DNA of 32,974 nt. Source: Archaeoglobi archaeon (GTDB taxonomy: Archaea > Halobacteriota > Archaeoglobi > Archaeoglobales > Archaeoglobaceae). The notes beneath the pieces are model-generated. The model saw nothing but the letters and a program-made list of their open reading frames with translations, was not told the DNA's origin and searched no databases. The first letter of the stretch is position 1. Each line of letters starts with the position of its first letter. This document shows, piece after piece, positions 8,045-15,746 of the stretch. A program made the translations under genes and the position numbers. The DNA lies in assembly GCA_029259455.1 (NCBI GenBank), contig JAPDIT010000079.1, positions 1-32,974 of the forward strand, in the 5' to 3' direction.

Positions 8045-9586
8045 ATGATTGCAAATATCGACCATAGACTGCTTGAAAGGCTCCAATTAGAGGAGGCTTT
8101 CCTTGCTGAAGTCGAAAGTGTGGCAAGTGAGATTAGATCCATTATAAAGCCCTCATTTGGCCCTCAGGGTAGATTTAAGTTGATCATTAATCCTGCAGGC
8201 GATTCTTACCTAACAAAAAAAGGTAAGAACATAATCAGAGAAAGCAACTTCCTACACCCTGTAGCAACAATATTGGAGGGTCTTGCCAAGGCTCTGGATT
8301 GTGAGTGCGGAGATGGAGTGAAAACAGCACTAATGATTTCGTGCAAACTTCTTGAAAATGGTATAGAGCTAATCAGACGTGGGATACATCCAAAAATTAT
8401 CATAGAAGGCTACAAGCAAGCGTTAAACAAATCTTATGAAATTCTTGAGTATCTCTCTAAGAGGGTTGGTAAGAGGGAAGAGGATCACCTGACCAAGGTA
8501 GCCATCACAGAGCTGATAAATGGAAACCTAAGTGAAAGTGATGCTGCTAAGCTCTCAAGCTGCATCGTTAGAGAAGTTAAAAGAATTTATCGAGATGAGC
8601 ATAACTTGGTGGATCTAAATAAAATTAAGACTGTCAAAGCAAAAGGTGCGGGGGAGGCAGCTTTTACTGACGGACTGATAATCAGCGAGCGGCCTTACCG
8701 GGTTGATGCTCCGAAAGTGGTTAAAAATGCCAAGGTGGCGGTTCTGAGTTCAGAAATAAAAATTAAAAAAGTTTCAAATTCAAAAAAGTCTGTAATAAGC
8801 TCGGATCCGGAATTCTCAAAAGAATACGAGAGCTGGAAAAGAAACAAGTTGTATGTAGTGTTTGAGAAAATAACGGACACTGGAGCAAACGTTGTGGTCT
8901 GTGGAGGAGATATAGATCCAGTTGTAGAATTCTTACTTACTAAAAACAACGTTTACGTGCTAAAGAAAATCAAAAAAAGAGACTTAGAGTTGATATCTCA
9001 GGTAACAGGAGCAAAAATTACTGTAGTCGAGGATTTAAGACCCGAAGACTTGGGGTTTGCCGAGCGTGTAGAGTTGATTAAAATAAGCGACGAATACATG
9101 ACGCTCGTTAGAGGATGTGAAGAAGAAATTAGCACATTGGTCATAAAAGGTTCTTCAAAGCAAACTACCGACAGAATCGAAGAGGCTGTGAATAGCGCAA
9201 TCAACTCGGTGGCATTTGTCTTGGCATATAGTAAGGTAGTTCCAGGTGGAGGAGCAACTGAGACCGAAATAGCTTTAGCACTGAGAGAATACGCAACCAC
9301 ATTGGATGACAAAAAAAGCTTGGCTGTGGATGCAGCTGCAGATGCATTCAAAGAAGTGCCAAAAACGTTAGCTGAGAATTCGGGAAGGGATGCTTTAGAA
9401 GTTCTATCCGATTTGATGAGTGCTCACGTTAAAGGCAAAATTTTTGCTCATATTGATGTAAACGGAAAGCTGAATACAGATGAAGATGTAATTGAACCCT
9501 TCTACGTGAAAGCCCAAGCAGTGGTTAGCGCATTTGAGGTTGCGCACCTTCTTTTAAATGTAGATGCAATAGCGCTGAAGAAGTGA
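8045..9586 (+). CDS. Divergent group II chaperonin (thermosome-like) paralogue
   Basis: The 513-residue protein follows the thermosome fold from end to end but is strongly diverged. Kept: SFGPQGRFK (residues 38-45, ATP loop), GD of GDGVKT (89-94), VPGGGATE near 399-406 and the catalytic-type Asp in AVDAAADAF near 432, followed by TLAENSG. Changed: the usual NDGATIL loop is LTKKGKNII, and the GDGTTT loop is GDGVKT. The glycine/methionine-rich C-terminal tail of normal thermosomes is absent. ATP use may therefore be altered. It starts 8 bases after the corrinoid fusion gene and must be co-transcribed with it. That suggests a dedicated folding, assembly or cofactor-loading role for the methyl-transfer proteins, which is inference. 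A general thermosome would be expected elsewhere in the genome. Confidence 0.85.
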   Translation: MIANIDHRLLERLQLEEAFLAEVESVASEIRSIIKPSFGPQGRFKLIINPAGDSYLTKKGKNIIRESNFLHPVATILEGLAKALDCECGDGVKTALMISCKLLENGIELIRRGIHPKIIIEGYKQALNKSYEILEYLSKRVGKREEDHLTKVAITELINGNLSESDAAKLSSCIVREVKRIYRDEHNLVDLNKIKTVKAKGAGEAAFTDGLIISERPYRVDAPKVVKNAKVAVLSSEIKIKKVSNSKKSVISSDPEFSKEYESWKRNKLYVVFEKITDTGANVVVCGGDIDPVVEFLLTKNNVYVLKKIKKRDLELISQVTGAKITVVEDLRPEDLGFAERVELIKISDEYMTLVRGCEEEISTLVIKGSSKQTTDRIEEAVNSAINSVAFVLAYSKVVPGGGATETEIALALREYATTLDDKKSLAVDAAADAFKEVPKTLAENSGRDALEVLSDLMSAHVKGKIFAHIDVNGKLNTDEDVIEPFYVKAQAVVSAFEVAHLLLNVDAIALKK

Positions 9587-9588
9587 AC

Positions 9589-10131
9589 TCAGTCAATCCC
9601 CACCAGAATCGTGCCCAAGGATTTATCATCAGCGGGCACATTCAGCAGTTCTTTTAGGTATAAGTCTGCAGGGGCAGAGGGGCTTGCAGCAACAGCCCCA
9701 TACCTGGACAGTTCTGGAATTTCAAGAGGGAGTATGCAAACTGTAAACTCTCCCCTCTTTTCTTTCATCAGCGTTAGTTTATCTCTGTAAAAAACCAAGT
9801 TGCCTATCACAAGTTCACCCCTCGCTTTCATCTCCTTTAGTTCCCTTTCATCATAGCAGTCTTCACCAACCACCTCACCCTCACACAAGATTTTCAGAAG
9901 CTTTTTCGGCCATACGAAGTTTACATCTGTGGCGCAGACAAAAACATGCCTCTTTCTCAACACTTCCTTTAGCCCCAAATTCTGCCCCCTACCCAATCCC
10001 ATTAATATCTTCCTTTCCGCTTCCCTTTCCAATACCTCGACCTTCCGTTTTTCTTCATCTCCCAGCAGAGCTACCTTTATTATGCCTCTAACCCCTTCAA
10101 GTATCTTCCCAAACTCTTCAATATTAACCAT
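9589..10131 (-). CDS. Unrecognised 180-aa protein coupled to the RamA-like gene
   Basis: I do not recognise this family. The 180 residues have no signal peptide or membrane segment, so the protein is probably cytoplasmic. It is rich in charged residues and has cysteines at spread positions (for example FVCATDVNFVWP and EDCYDERE). The C-terminal half contains a hydrophobic SRYGAVAASPSAPADLYL segment that could be a substrate or cofactor loop. Its ATG follows the RamA-like stop codon directly (TAG-ATG), so translation is coupled and a partner role in corrinoid activation or methyl transfer is likely. Its stop lies 2 bases from the convergent chaperonin gene's stop. The methyl-accepting or substrate-side component missing from this cluster could be this protein, but nothing in the sequence proves it. 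Confidence 0.75.
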   Translation of the reverse strand: MVNIEEFGKILEGVRGIIKVALLGDEEKRKVEVLEREAERKILMGLGRGQNLGLKEVLRKRHVFVCATDVNFVWPKKLLKILCEGEVVGEDCYDERELKEMKARGELVIGNLVFYRDKLTLMKEKRGEFTVCILPLEIPELSRYGAVAASPSAPADLYLKELLNVPADDKSLGTILVGID

Positions 10132-11811
10132 CTAACCACCTTTATCGCAGCACGAACATTTGCTGCCGTGATGACAAGAAACTGCCTCATTCAAAAGCTG
10201 CTTGAAGTCAAGGACTTTCTCTGAACAAACTTTCTGACATCTCAGACAAGACATCCCGTTACAGAGATCTGTCCTGATTGATATTTGGTAAGCTGAACCT
10301 TTCCTCATAATTTTAAGCGCTCTCTCTGGACATTCCTTTTCACATTTTCTACATCCAGTACAGCCTTCAATTTCCGTGACCAGTGGCATACCCACGTCCC
10401 AAACTACACGAAGTCCCTTTTTGCCTATAACACCTATATCCTTCTCAAACAGTTTGTGAACTTCAGCGTGAGTTACTTCTTTCGATAGCGATGACCGAAA
10501 TCCGTACTTTTTCAGCCAAGAGTCGTATCTCTCTATTGGCATTCCCTGCAGCCAGTACGACAACTCAAGAAGGTAAATCTGTTCGAAGATTTTCGACGTT
10601 GCAAACATGATGTGAGTAGCCCTTAATTCATTGACAATTGTCTGAAGTTTATCCAGCATTTCTGGATTCGCAACAAGTTCTCGAGCCATTGCTAAAGAGG
10701 TATTTCCTACTTGGACAATTTTACTAACGCTACATGGAACCAGTCCAACTTTCTGAGCTTTGTGAGCGTCCACATAGAATCCGGATGCTCCAGCCATATA
10801 CATAGTCCCGACTTCATCAATTGATATCCCTGCCTCTTCTGCTAAGGTAATGTGTCCTGCCCTAATAGCCCCTATTGCTTTTCCGGCTTCGATCAAGTCG
10901 TTTTCAGTGAAGTAAAGACTGTCCTGAAGATAAATTCTTCTATCGGGCGTGTTTATTCTCGGTAGTGATATTAAGCCGCTTCTTATGCCCTCTTCCAAGA
11001 TTGCAATAACACCCGTTCCCGTTACGCCAACTGCTTTACCATGCATTGGACCCGAATTCAGTAAACTTCCGGATCTCGGATCTACAATGTCTCCGGGCTG
11101 AGCGACCAGTTCGTTATCCAAAACGTAACATCTCCAACCCCCATTTTCAGCATTAACATCAGATATTGCTCCAGAAGTCGCAAGCATACCTCTCTCTATA
11201 TGCTGCCCCTCTATGGCGGATCCGGCGGCAGCTGATCCCGTGTATATCTCATCGCCAACCTTCAACGCCATCTCCGCGTTAGTACCGTAATCCGTAGCTA
11301 AGGCTATTCCTTTCTCTTCCAAGAAGCCTCCTTTAACCATCATCGCCAAAGCGTCAGCACCAACTTCATGCTTAATTGCCGGAGGAACGAGAACTTCCGC
11401 ACTCGATCTTACGGCCAATCCCAGTTTCCACGCCTCCACAACTGCAGCATCTCGCTTTGGTGGTCTAACACCCTCTTTCTCTAATTTACGCTTTCCTGCC
11501 CACGCTAGGTCTCTAATCTCAATATTCTGAAAGATTGAGAGCTGGCATGGATTGCCGCACACCGCTATTCTTTCCACCCGACTTAGCTCGATGTCCAGTT
11601 GTTTTAGCAATTTGTTTATTGCCGCTACAACTATGAAATGAGCTGTATCTCTTCCGACCTCCAACGCAAAGTGTAGATGATCCATAACATTGGCGCCCGG
11701 TAACGGATGGCGGGCGGTAACGGCAGTAGAGACTACTTCACCAGTCTTTAAATCTACGGCCTGAGCTCTGAAACCACTAGTTCCCAAATCTAAAGCAATA
11801 CCATATTCCAT
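10132..11811 (-). CDS. RamA-like reductive activator of corrinoid methyltransferase proteins
   Basis: RamA-type proteins use ATP and low-potential electrons to return accidentally oxidised Co(II) corrinoid to active Co(I). The 559-residue chain begins with GIALDLGTSGFRAQAVDL, the phosphate-1 loop of the ASKHA fold. It continues through DUF4445/RACo-type blocks (ALATDYGTNAEMAL, SGAISDVNAENGG, MYMAGASGFYVDAHKA). Near residues 485-540 it has two ferredoxin-type cysteine sets, CTGCRKCEKECP and CNGMSCLRCQKVC, as in methanogen RamA; bacterial RACo has an N-terminal 2Fe-2S domain instead. A further Cys/His-rich tail (CHHGSKCSCCDKGG) ends the protein. The ATG at 11811 has a GGTGGT ribosome site. Its presence beside the corrinoid fusion gene, though on the other strand, makes that protein the likely client. 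Confidence 0.9.
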   Translation of the reverse strand: MEYGIALDLGTSGFRAQAVDLKTGEVVSTAVTARHPLPGANVMDHLHFALEVGRDTAHFIVVAAINKLLKQLDIELSRVERIAVCGNPCQLSIFQNIEIRDLAWAGKRKLEKEGVRPPKRDAAVVEAWKLGLAVRSSAEVLVPPAIKHEVGADALAMMVKGGFLEEKGIALATDYGTNAEMALKVGDEIYTGSAAAGSAIEGQHIERGMLATSGAISDVNAENGGWRCYVLDNELVAQPGDIVDPRSGSLLNSGPMHGKAVGVTGTGVIAILEEGIRSGLISLPRINTPDRRIYLQDSLYFTENDLIEAGKAIGAIRAGHITLAEEAGISIDEVGTMYMAGASGFYVDAHKAQKVGLVPCSVSKIVQVGNTSLAMARELVANPEMLDKLQTIVNELRATHIMFATSKIFEQIYLLELSYWLQGMPIERYDSWLKKYGFRSSLSKEVTHAEVHKLFEKDIGVIGKKGLRVVWDVGMPLVTEIEGCTGCRKCEKECPERALKIMRKGSAYQISIRTDLCNGMSCLRCQKVCSEKVLDFKQLLNEAVSCHHGSKCSCCDKGG

Positions 11812-11830
11812 GCTCTACCACCTTGCTTAG

Positions 11831-11850
11831 TTTATATTTTATAATTTTTG
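11831..11850 (-). promoter_or_regulatory. AT-rich promoter of the ramA-like gene
   Basis: Read on the minus strand, AAAAATTATAAAATATAAAC lies 20-39 bases upstream of the ATG at 11811. Because a ribosome site (GGTGGT) also precedes the ATG, the upstream part of this stretch is the more likely TATA box. The 155 bases between this gene and livF contain nothing else recognisable. Confidence 0.45.
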
Positions 11851-11966
11851 TTAACCATAGAACCCAATCTCAGAGAGTTCCAGATCTCACCCAAAATATC
11901 CATTTCTGTAAAGTATTTAGAACATCTTAACTGGAAAGTAGAAGTTCTCAACTCAGAAAGATCAAG

Positions 11967-12677
11967 CTAATCCAGAATACCCATGCAGAGCTTCTCGAAC
12001 TTCTCGTGCTCCAGCAGATCAGAAGCTTTTCCGTTGAAGGCAACTCTACCGCTTACGAGCAGATATGCATCATCACTGATCTCCAAGGCTCTCTGCACAT
12101 TCTGTTCCACAAGCAGAATCGTCAGCTTCAGGTCGTCTCTAAGTTTGACTATTCTGTCGAAGATGAGCTCTGCAAATTTTGGTGCGAGCTGAGCGGTGGG
12201 TTCATCAAGCATCAGAACATTTGCCTTTCTCACCAACGCTGTTGCCATTGCGAGCATCTGCCTCTCTCCACCGCTAAGCGTACCGGCCTTTCTTTTCATG
12301 AATTTCTGGAGTTCGGGGAAGACATCCAGAGCGACATCTATTCTATCTTTGACCTCACTTTTGTCCACAGTGTAAGCCGCTATTCTCAGATTCTCCTCAA
12401 CCGTAAGGTTGGCAAAGACGTTATCAGTCTGGGGGAGATATGCTATACCCATTTTCGTTCTTGCATGGGGTGGATGGTTTGTGATCTCCCCTCCATTGAA
12501 AAACACCTTCCCCGAGTGAATTGTTGCAAGGCCAAAGATCGATTTCAGCAGTGTCGACTTACCGGAGCCGTTAGGGCCAACTACCGCGGTAATCTTGTTC
12601 TTTCCTATATCTGCATTTACGTCGAACAGGATGTGAAGTTCCTTATATCCTGCATTCAACTTCTCTGTCCTGAGCAC
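11967..12677 (-). CDS. livF: Branched-chain-amino-acid-type ABC transporter, ATPase LivF
   Basis: This is one of the two ATPases of a HAAT-family importer. In the 236 residues, Walker A is [12 protein letters not shown] (near 33), the signature is LSGGERQ (near 135), Walker B is [13 protein letters not shown] and the switch histidine position reads VEQNVQRAL, which has Gln-Asn as is common in LivF. The GTG start at 12677 gives the normal LivF opening ([15 protein letters not shown]) and overlaps livG by 35 bases. It is the last gene of the livJ-livG-livF arm. HAAT systems import branched-chain amino acids but also amides, urea and aromatic acids, so the substrate is open. Confidence 0.9.
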   Translation of the reverse strand: MLRTEKLNAGYKELHILFDVNADIGKNKITAVVGPNGSGKSTLLKSIFGLATIHSGKVFFNGGEITNHPPHARTKMGIAYLPQTDNVFANLTVEENLRIAAYTVDKSEVKDRIDVALDVFPELQKFMKRKAGTLSGGERQMLAMATALVRKANVLMLDEPTAQLAPKFAELIFDRIVKLRDDLKLTILLVEQNVQRALEISDDAYLLVSGRVAFNGKASDLLEHEKFEKLCMGILD

Positions 12678-13416
12678 CCAGATACACCTCCACCACTTTC
12701 GGATTGTTCAGGATGTCTTCTTCCTTGCCTTCTGCAATCACACTGCCATTGGCCATTACATATATGTAGTCTGTGTATTTAAGCACTATGTCCAATCTGT
12801 GCTCGATGATAAGAAAGCTTACCCCCATCTTTTTGAGCTCAACAAATCTGTCGAGCATATCATGCGATAACATCGGGTTAACACCGGCTATCGGTTCATC
12901 CATGATGATGAGCTTAGCATCCTTCATCATCGCTCTAGCCACTTCAAGCAGTTTCAGCTGTCCCCCACTCAGGTTCTGAGCCTCAGAATCCCACAGATGG
13001 TCCAACTTTAGAAATTCAAGTATCTTGAAGGCTCTCTCTACTACCTCCTCCTCTCTTTTCAACCATCTTCCAGTAATTGCATTCAAGATGCTCTCTCCAT
13101 ATCCTTCCGGAGCTATCAGAAGGTTTTCAAGGACTGTCATCCTCTTCAGCGGTTGTGGAATCTGGAAGGTTCTCACTATGCCAAGTCTGCTGATTTCGTG
13201 AGGTGGTTTGTTGGTTATGTCCACACCTTCAAAGAAAACTTTCCCCTCGTCTGCCTTGTAGAAGCCTGAGACTGTGTTGATGAAAGTGGTCTTACCACTC
13301 CCGTTCGGGCCTATAACAAGAGTTATACTGCCCTTTTCCACTCCTATGTTAACCCTGTTTAGGGCTTTAAGACCATCAAAAAATTTGGAAAGATTACGGG
13401 TTTGAAGGATTTTCAT
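12643..13416 (-). CDS. livG: Branched-chain-amino-acid-type ABC transporter, ATPase LivG
   Basis: This is the second ATPase of the importer, 257 residues. Walker A is [11 protein letters not shown] near residue 35, the LivG-type [10 protein letters not shown] block follows, the signature is [10 protein letters not shown] and Walker B is [13 protein letters not shown]. The switch histidine is seen in IIEHRLDIV. LivG and LivF act as a heterodimer on the LivH/LivM membrane pair. The ATG at 13416 lies 6 bases after the livJ stop and the 3' end overlaps livF, so these three genes are one transcript. Confidence 0.92.
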   Translation of the reverse strand: MKILQTRNLSKFFDGLKALNRVNIGVEKGSITLVIGPNGSGKTTFINTVSGFYKADEGKVFFEGVDITNKPPHEISRLGIVRTFQIPQPLKRMTVLENLLIAPEGYGESILNAITGRWLKREEEVVERAFKILEFLKLDHLWDSEAQNLSGGQLKLLEVARAMMKDAKLIIMDEPIAGVNPMLSHDMLDRFVELKKMGVSFLIIEHRLDIVLKYTDYIYVMANGSVIAEGKEEDILNNPKVVEVYLGAQDREVECRI

Positions 13417-13422
13417 GTCTTA

Positions 13423-14775
13423 TTATCTTCTCCTTATCAAGTAAGCACCCGCCAGCACACCCACGACTGCAAGAGCAAGCTCGAAACCTGGAGTTCTCTT
13501 CTGTTCTGTGGCTGGTGGTGCTGGAGCTTCAGGCTTGTGAGCCCACTCTACCTTGTTTTCACTGTACTTCCACACTCCAAGCTCTTCCCACTGTCCGTCG
13601 ATTACTCCGTATATCCTGTACTCCGGTACAACTCTGTCATTGTACTCGTCCAGTCTTATCTCACCGCTCACCGGTTCTACACCGTACTTGCCTGAGCTAT
13701 AATTTACTGCAACCTTTGGTATGGTTTCTGCCATTGCATCTGCATCATAACTTCCTCTGTTTTCAACTACTTCAACATAACTAAGGGCGAGAACCCATGC
13801 AGCGTCGTAAGCATTTAGACCATAAGATTTTGGTGTTCCTCCGTACTTTTCAGAGTATAGCTCTACAAGTTCCTCGTAGCTTTCTCCGCCCCTCTGTTCC
13901 GAAACGGTGCTTACTAGACGCACTCTTGAAGCTTTTTCTGGCACCTCTTCAACAACTTTTGAACTCTTTGCTGTACCATCACAGCCGATCCACCACACGC
14001 TGAAAAGAACAGAGTCATCCTTTGTTTGAGCCATTATTGTCGCAACTTCCTCATAACTAAAGGCAACTACTGCAATTTCATTGTAGTCGTACTTCTTGGC
14101 CAGTTCGTTTACAGCATTTTCAAGCGAGGCAATGTATGGTGAGAAGTCAGTTGGTTTTGGATTGTCTGGATACTCAATTGAGGATGGGTGCACCTCAATA
14201 CCTATCTTCTCGAATTCCATTCTTCCATATTCTTCCAGACCCTTGCCCCACGCATTGCCGACGTATGTTATCACGACAGCCTTGATACCAAGGTCTGATG
14301 CCAATTTCGCTATAGCCTTTGTCTGGAAGGCATCAGTTGCTACAAACCTGAAAACGTATTTCTTGTCCTCAGGTTTCGTAGCGCCTATATATTTCGGTGC
14401 GGCAGTAGAAGAGGGTGAGATTACGACCATCTTATTGGAGTTCACGAAGTTCAGTATGTTTTTGACCTCGCCGCTACCCATTGGACCGATGACAAGATCC
14501 CACCCGTCAGAATGTAACTGCTGAACTCTCTCCAGAGCCAGTTTTGGATCGACTTTTGTGTCTTCATATCTGAATGTAACTGTGTACGGTAGATTTTTGG
14601 ACTCAAAATATTCGTTTATCTTCCCTTTTGCTATTTCCAGACAGTTCTTGATATCTTGCCCGTATGTTGCGAGGTCCCCAGACAGGTCAGCAAGGACACC
14701 AATCTTTATTTCCTCTGCTGATGCTGTTGGCAGCATTACTAACACTGCAAACAACACAATCAGTTTCTGTCTCAT
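13423..14775 (-). CDS. livJ: ABC transporter substrate-binding protein (LivJ type) with PGF-CTERM anchor
   Basis: The 450-residue protein has a signal peptide (MRQKLIVLFAVLVMLPTASA) and then a type I periplasmic-binding fold. That fold is recognised by IKIGVLADLSGDLATYGQD at the start, VIGPMGSGEV near residue 105 and the Leu/Ile/Val-binding pattern SPSSTAAP. After a proline-rich linker (PEAPAPPATEQ) it ends in TPGFELALAVVGVLAGAYL plus RRR. That is a PGF-CTERM signal, so the binding protein is processed by an archaeosortase and anchored to the cell surface by lipid. The ligand is unknown. The nearby corrinoid methyl-transfer genes raise the possibility of a methylated or aromatic compound rather than an amino acid; this is inference. 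Confidence 0.9.
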   Translation of the reverse strand: MRQKLIVLFAVLVMLPTASAEEIKIGVLADLSGDLATYGQDIKNCLEIAKGKINEYFESKNLPYTVTFRYEDTKVDPKLALERVQQLHSDGWDLVIGPMGSGEVKNILNFVNSNKMVVISPSSTAAPKYIGATKPEDKKYVFRFVATDAFQTKAIAKLASDLGIKAVVITYVGNAWGKGLEEYGRMEFEKIGIEVHPSSIEYPDNPKPTDFSPYIASLENAVNELAKKYDYNEIAVVAFSYEEVATIMAQTKDDSVLFSVWWIGCDGTAKSSKVVEEVPEKASRVRLVSTVSEQRGGESYEELVELYSEKYGGTPKSYGLNAYDAAWVLALSYVEVVENRGSYDADAMAETIPKVAVNYSSGKYGVEPVSGEIRLDEYNDRVVPEYRIYGVIDGQWEELGVWKYSENKVEWAHKPEAPAPPATEQKRTPGFELALAVVGVLAGAYLIRRR

Positions 14776-14790
14776 GTTGTAGAGATATCG

Positions 14791-14804
14791 TTAATATTTT
14801 AAAA
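14791..14804. promoter_or_regulatory. Shared bidirectional TATA element of the split liv operon
   Basis: Only 50 bases separate the livJ ATG (14775, minus) and the livH ATG (14826, plus). The stretch TTAATATTTTAAAA is the only AT-rich element in the gap. It lies about 23 bases from livJ and 28 from livH, so it can serve as TATA box in both directions and yields leaderless or near-leaderless mRNAs. The symmetric layout would couple the two arms of the importer. Confidence 0.55.
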
Positions 14805-14825
14805 CTTTACCGAACCCAACGAATT

Positions 14826-15746
14826 ATGAATGTTATAGAAGGAGCTATTGTTTATTCAAATTTGTTAGTGTTATTAAGTATAGGTTTGACTATAACATAT
14901 ATCACAACCGGAGTACCAAACTTCGCACAAGGATCGTTTGCAGTGTTGGGGTCATACGTTGCCTTAACGTTACTTCGCTTCTGGGCAATTCATCCTTACT
15001 ACTCCATACCGGTTGCTTTTGTTTTTGGAGGGTTTTTCGGAGTTCTCGTTTACCTTTTAATGCTTCGGCCATTAATAGAGAGAGGTGCATCAGTTGTAAT
15101 TTTAATGATTTCAACACTGGCGCTGGATTTAATTTTATTAGGAGGCTTTGGAGCGTACTCGGGATTTCTTGCAGAATCAACACATAAATTAGCAACAAAG
15201 TTCATCTTCACCCAATACGATTTCGATATTTGGCAGTTTTCAGGCATCCTCTTTGTCTCACTTGCAGTCATATTTGTTGTATTTTCTGGCTTGTTTTTGC
15301 TCCTCTACAAGACAAAGTTTGGTGTGGCTTTGAGGGCTTCAATGGAGAATCCAAGCTTGGCAGAAGTTATGGGAGTCAATGTAGAATATACAAGAATCTT
15401 CTCATGGTTCCTGTCGGGTTCCTTAGCATCTGTTGCTGGCACATTACTACCTTTTAGACAGGAGATTGTACCACTAACTGGTGCTTTGATCATAGTGTCG
15501 ATATTTGCCTCCAGTATTGTTGGCGGTCTTAGCAGCATTATTGGTGCAGTGATTGGTGGATACATCATCGGCTTTTCCGAGTCATATTTGACTTACCAGC
15601 TTTCCTTAGTGCTTGGCGCTTATGTTTTAGTCTATAGCAAGGTTATCTCGCTGATTGTGCTGGTCATCATGCTGTTAGCCGCTCCAAGGGGTATTACCGG
15701 CTTAAAGTGGGGGAGAGCGATATGGAAGAAATCATCCTTACAATAG
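14826..15746 (+). CDS. livH: Branched-chain-amino-acid-type ABC transporter permease LivH
   Basis: This integral membrane permease of 306 residues has about eight hydrophobic segments. It begins with VIEGAIVYSNLLVLLSIGLT and a segment YITTGVPNFAQGSFAVLGSY that matches the LivH N-terminal conserved region. The cytoplasmic coupling segment reads GVALRASMENPSLAEVMGVN. The ORF track begins at 14664 inside livJ on the other strand. The ATG at 14826 is preferred because it follows the divergent promoter at the right distance and gives the family start. It overlaps livM by 25 bases. Confidence 0.9.
   Translation: MNVIEGAIVYSNLLVLLSIGLTITYITTGVPNFAQGSFAVLGSYVALTLLRFWAIHPYYSIPVAFVFGGFFGVLVYLLMLRPLIERGASVVILMISTLALDLILLGGFGAYSGFLAESTHKLATKFIFTQYDFDIWQFSGILFVSLAVIFVVFSGLFLLLYKTKFGVALRASMENPSLAEVMGVNVEYTRIFSWFLSGSLASVAGTLLPFRQEIVPLTGALIIVSIFASSIVGGLSSIIGAVIGGYIIGFSESYLTYQLSLVLGAYVLVYSKVISLIVLVIMLLAAPRGITGLKWGRAIWKKSSLQ

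Noticed and set aside
12006-12782. Long plus-strand ORF of 258 residues opposite livF and livG.
   Set aside because: It is a shadow of two well-supported ABC ATPase genes and its protein shows no family-like pattern.
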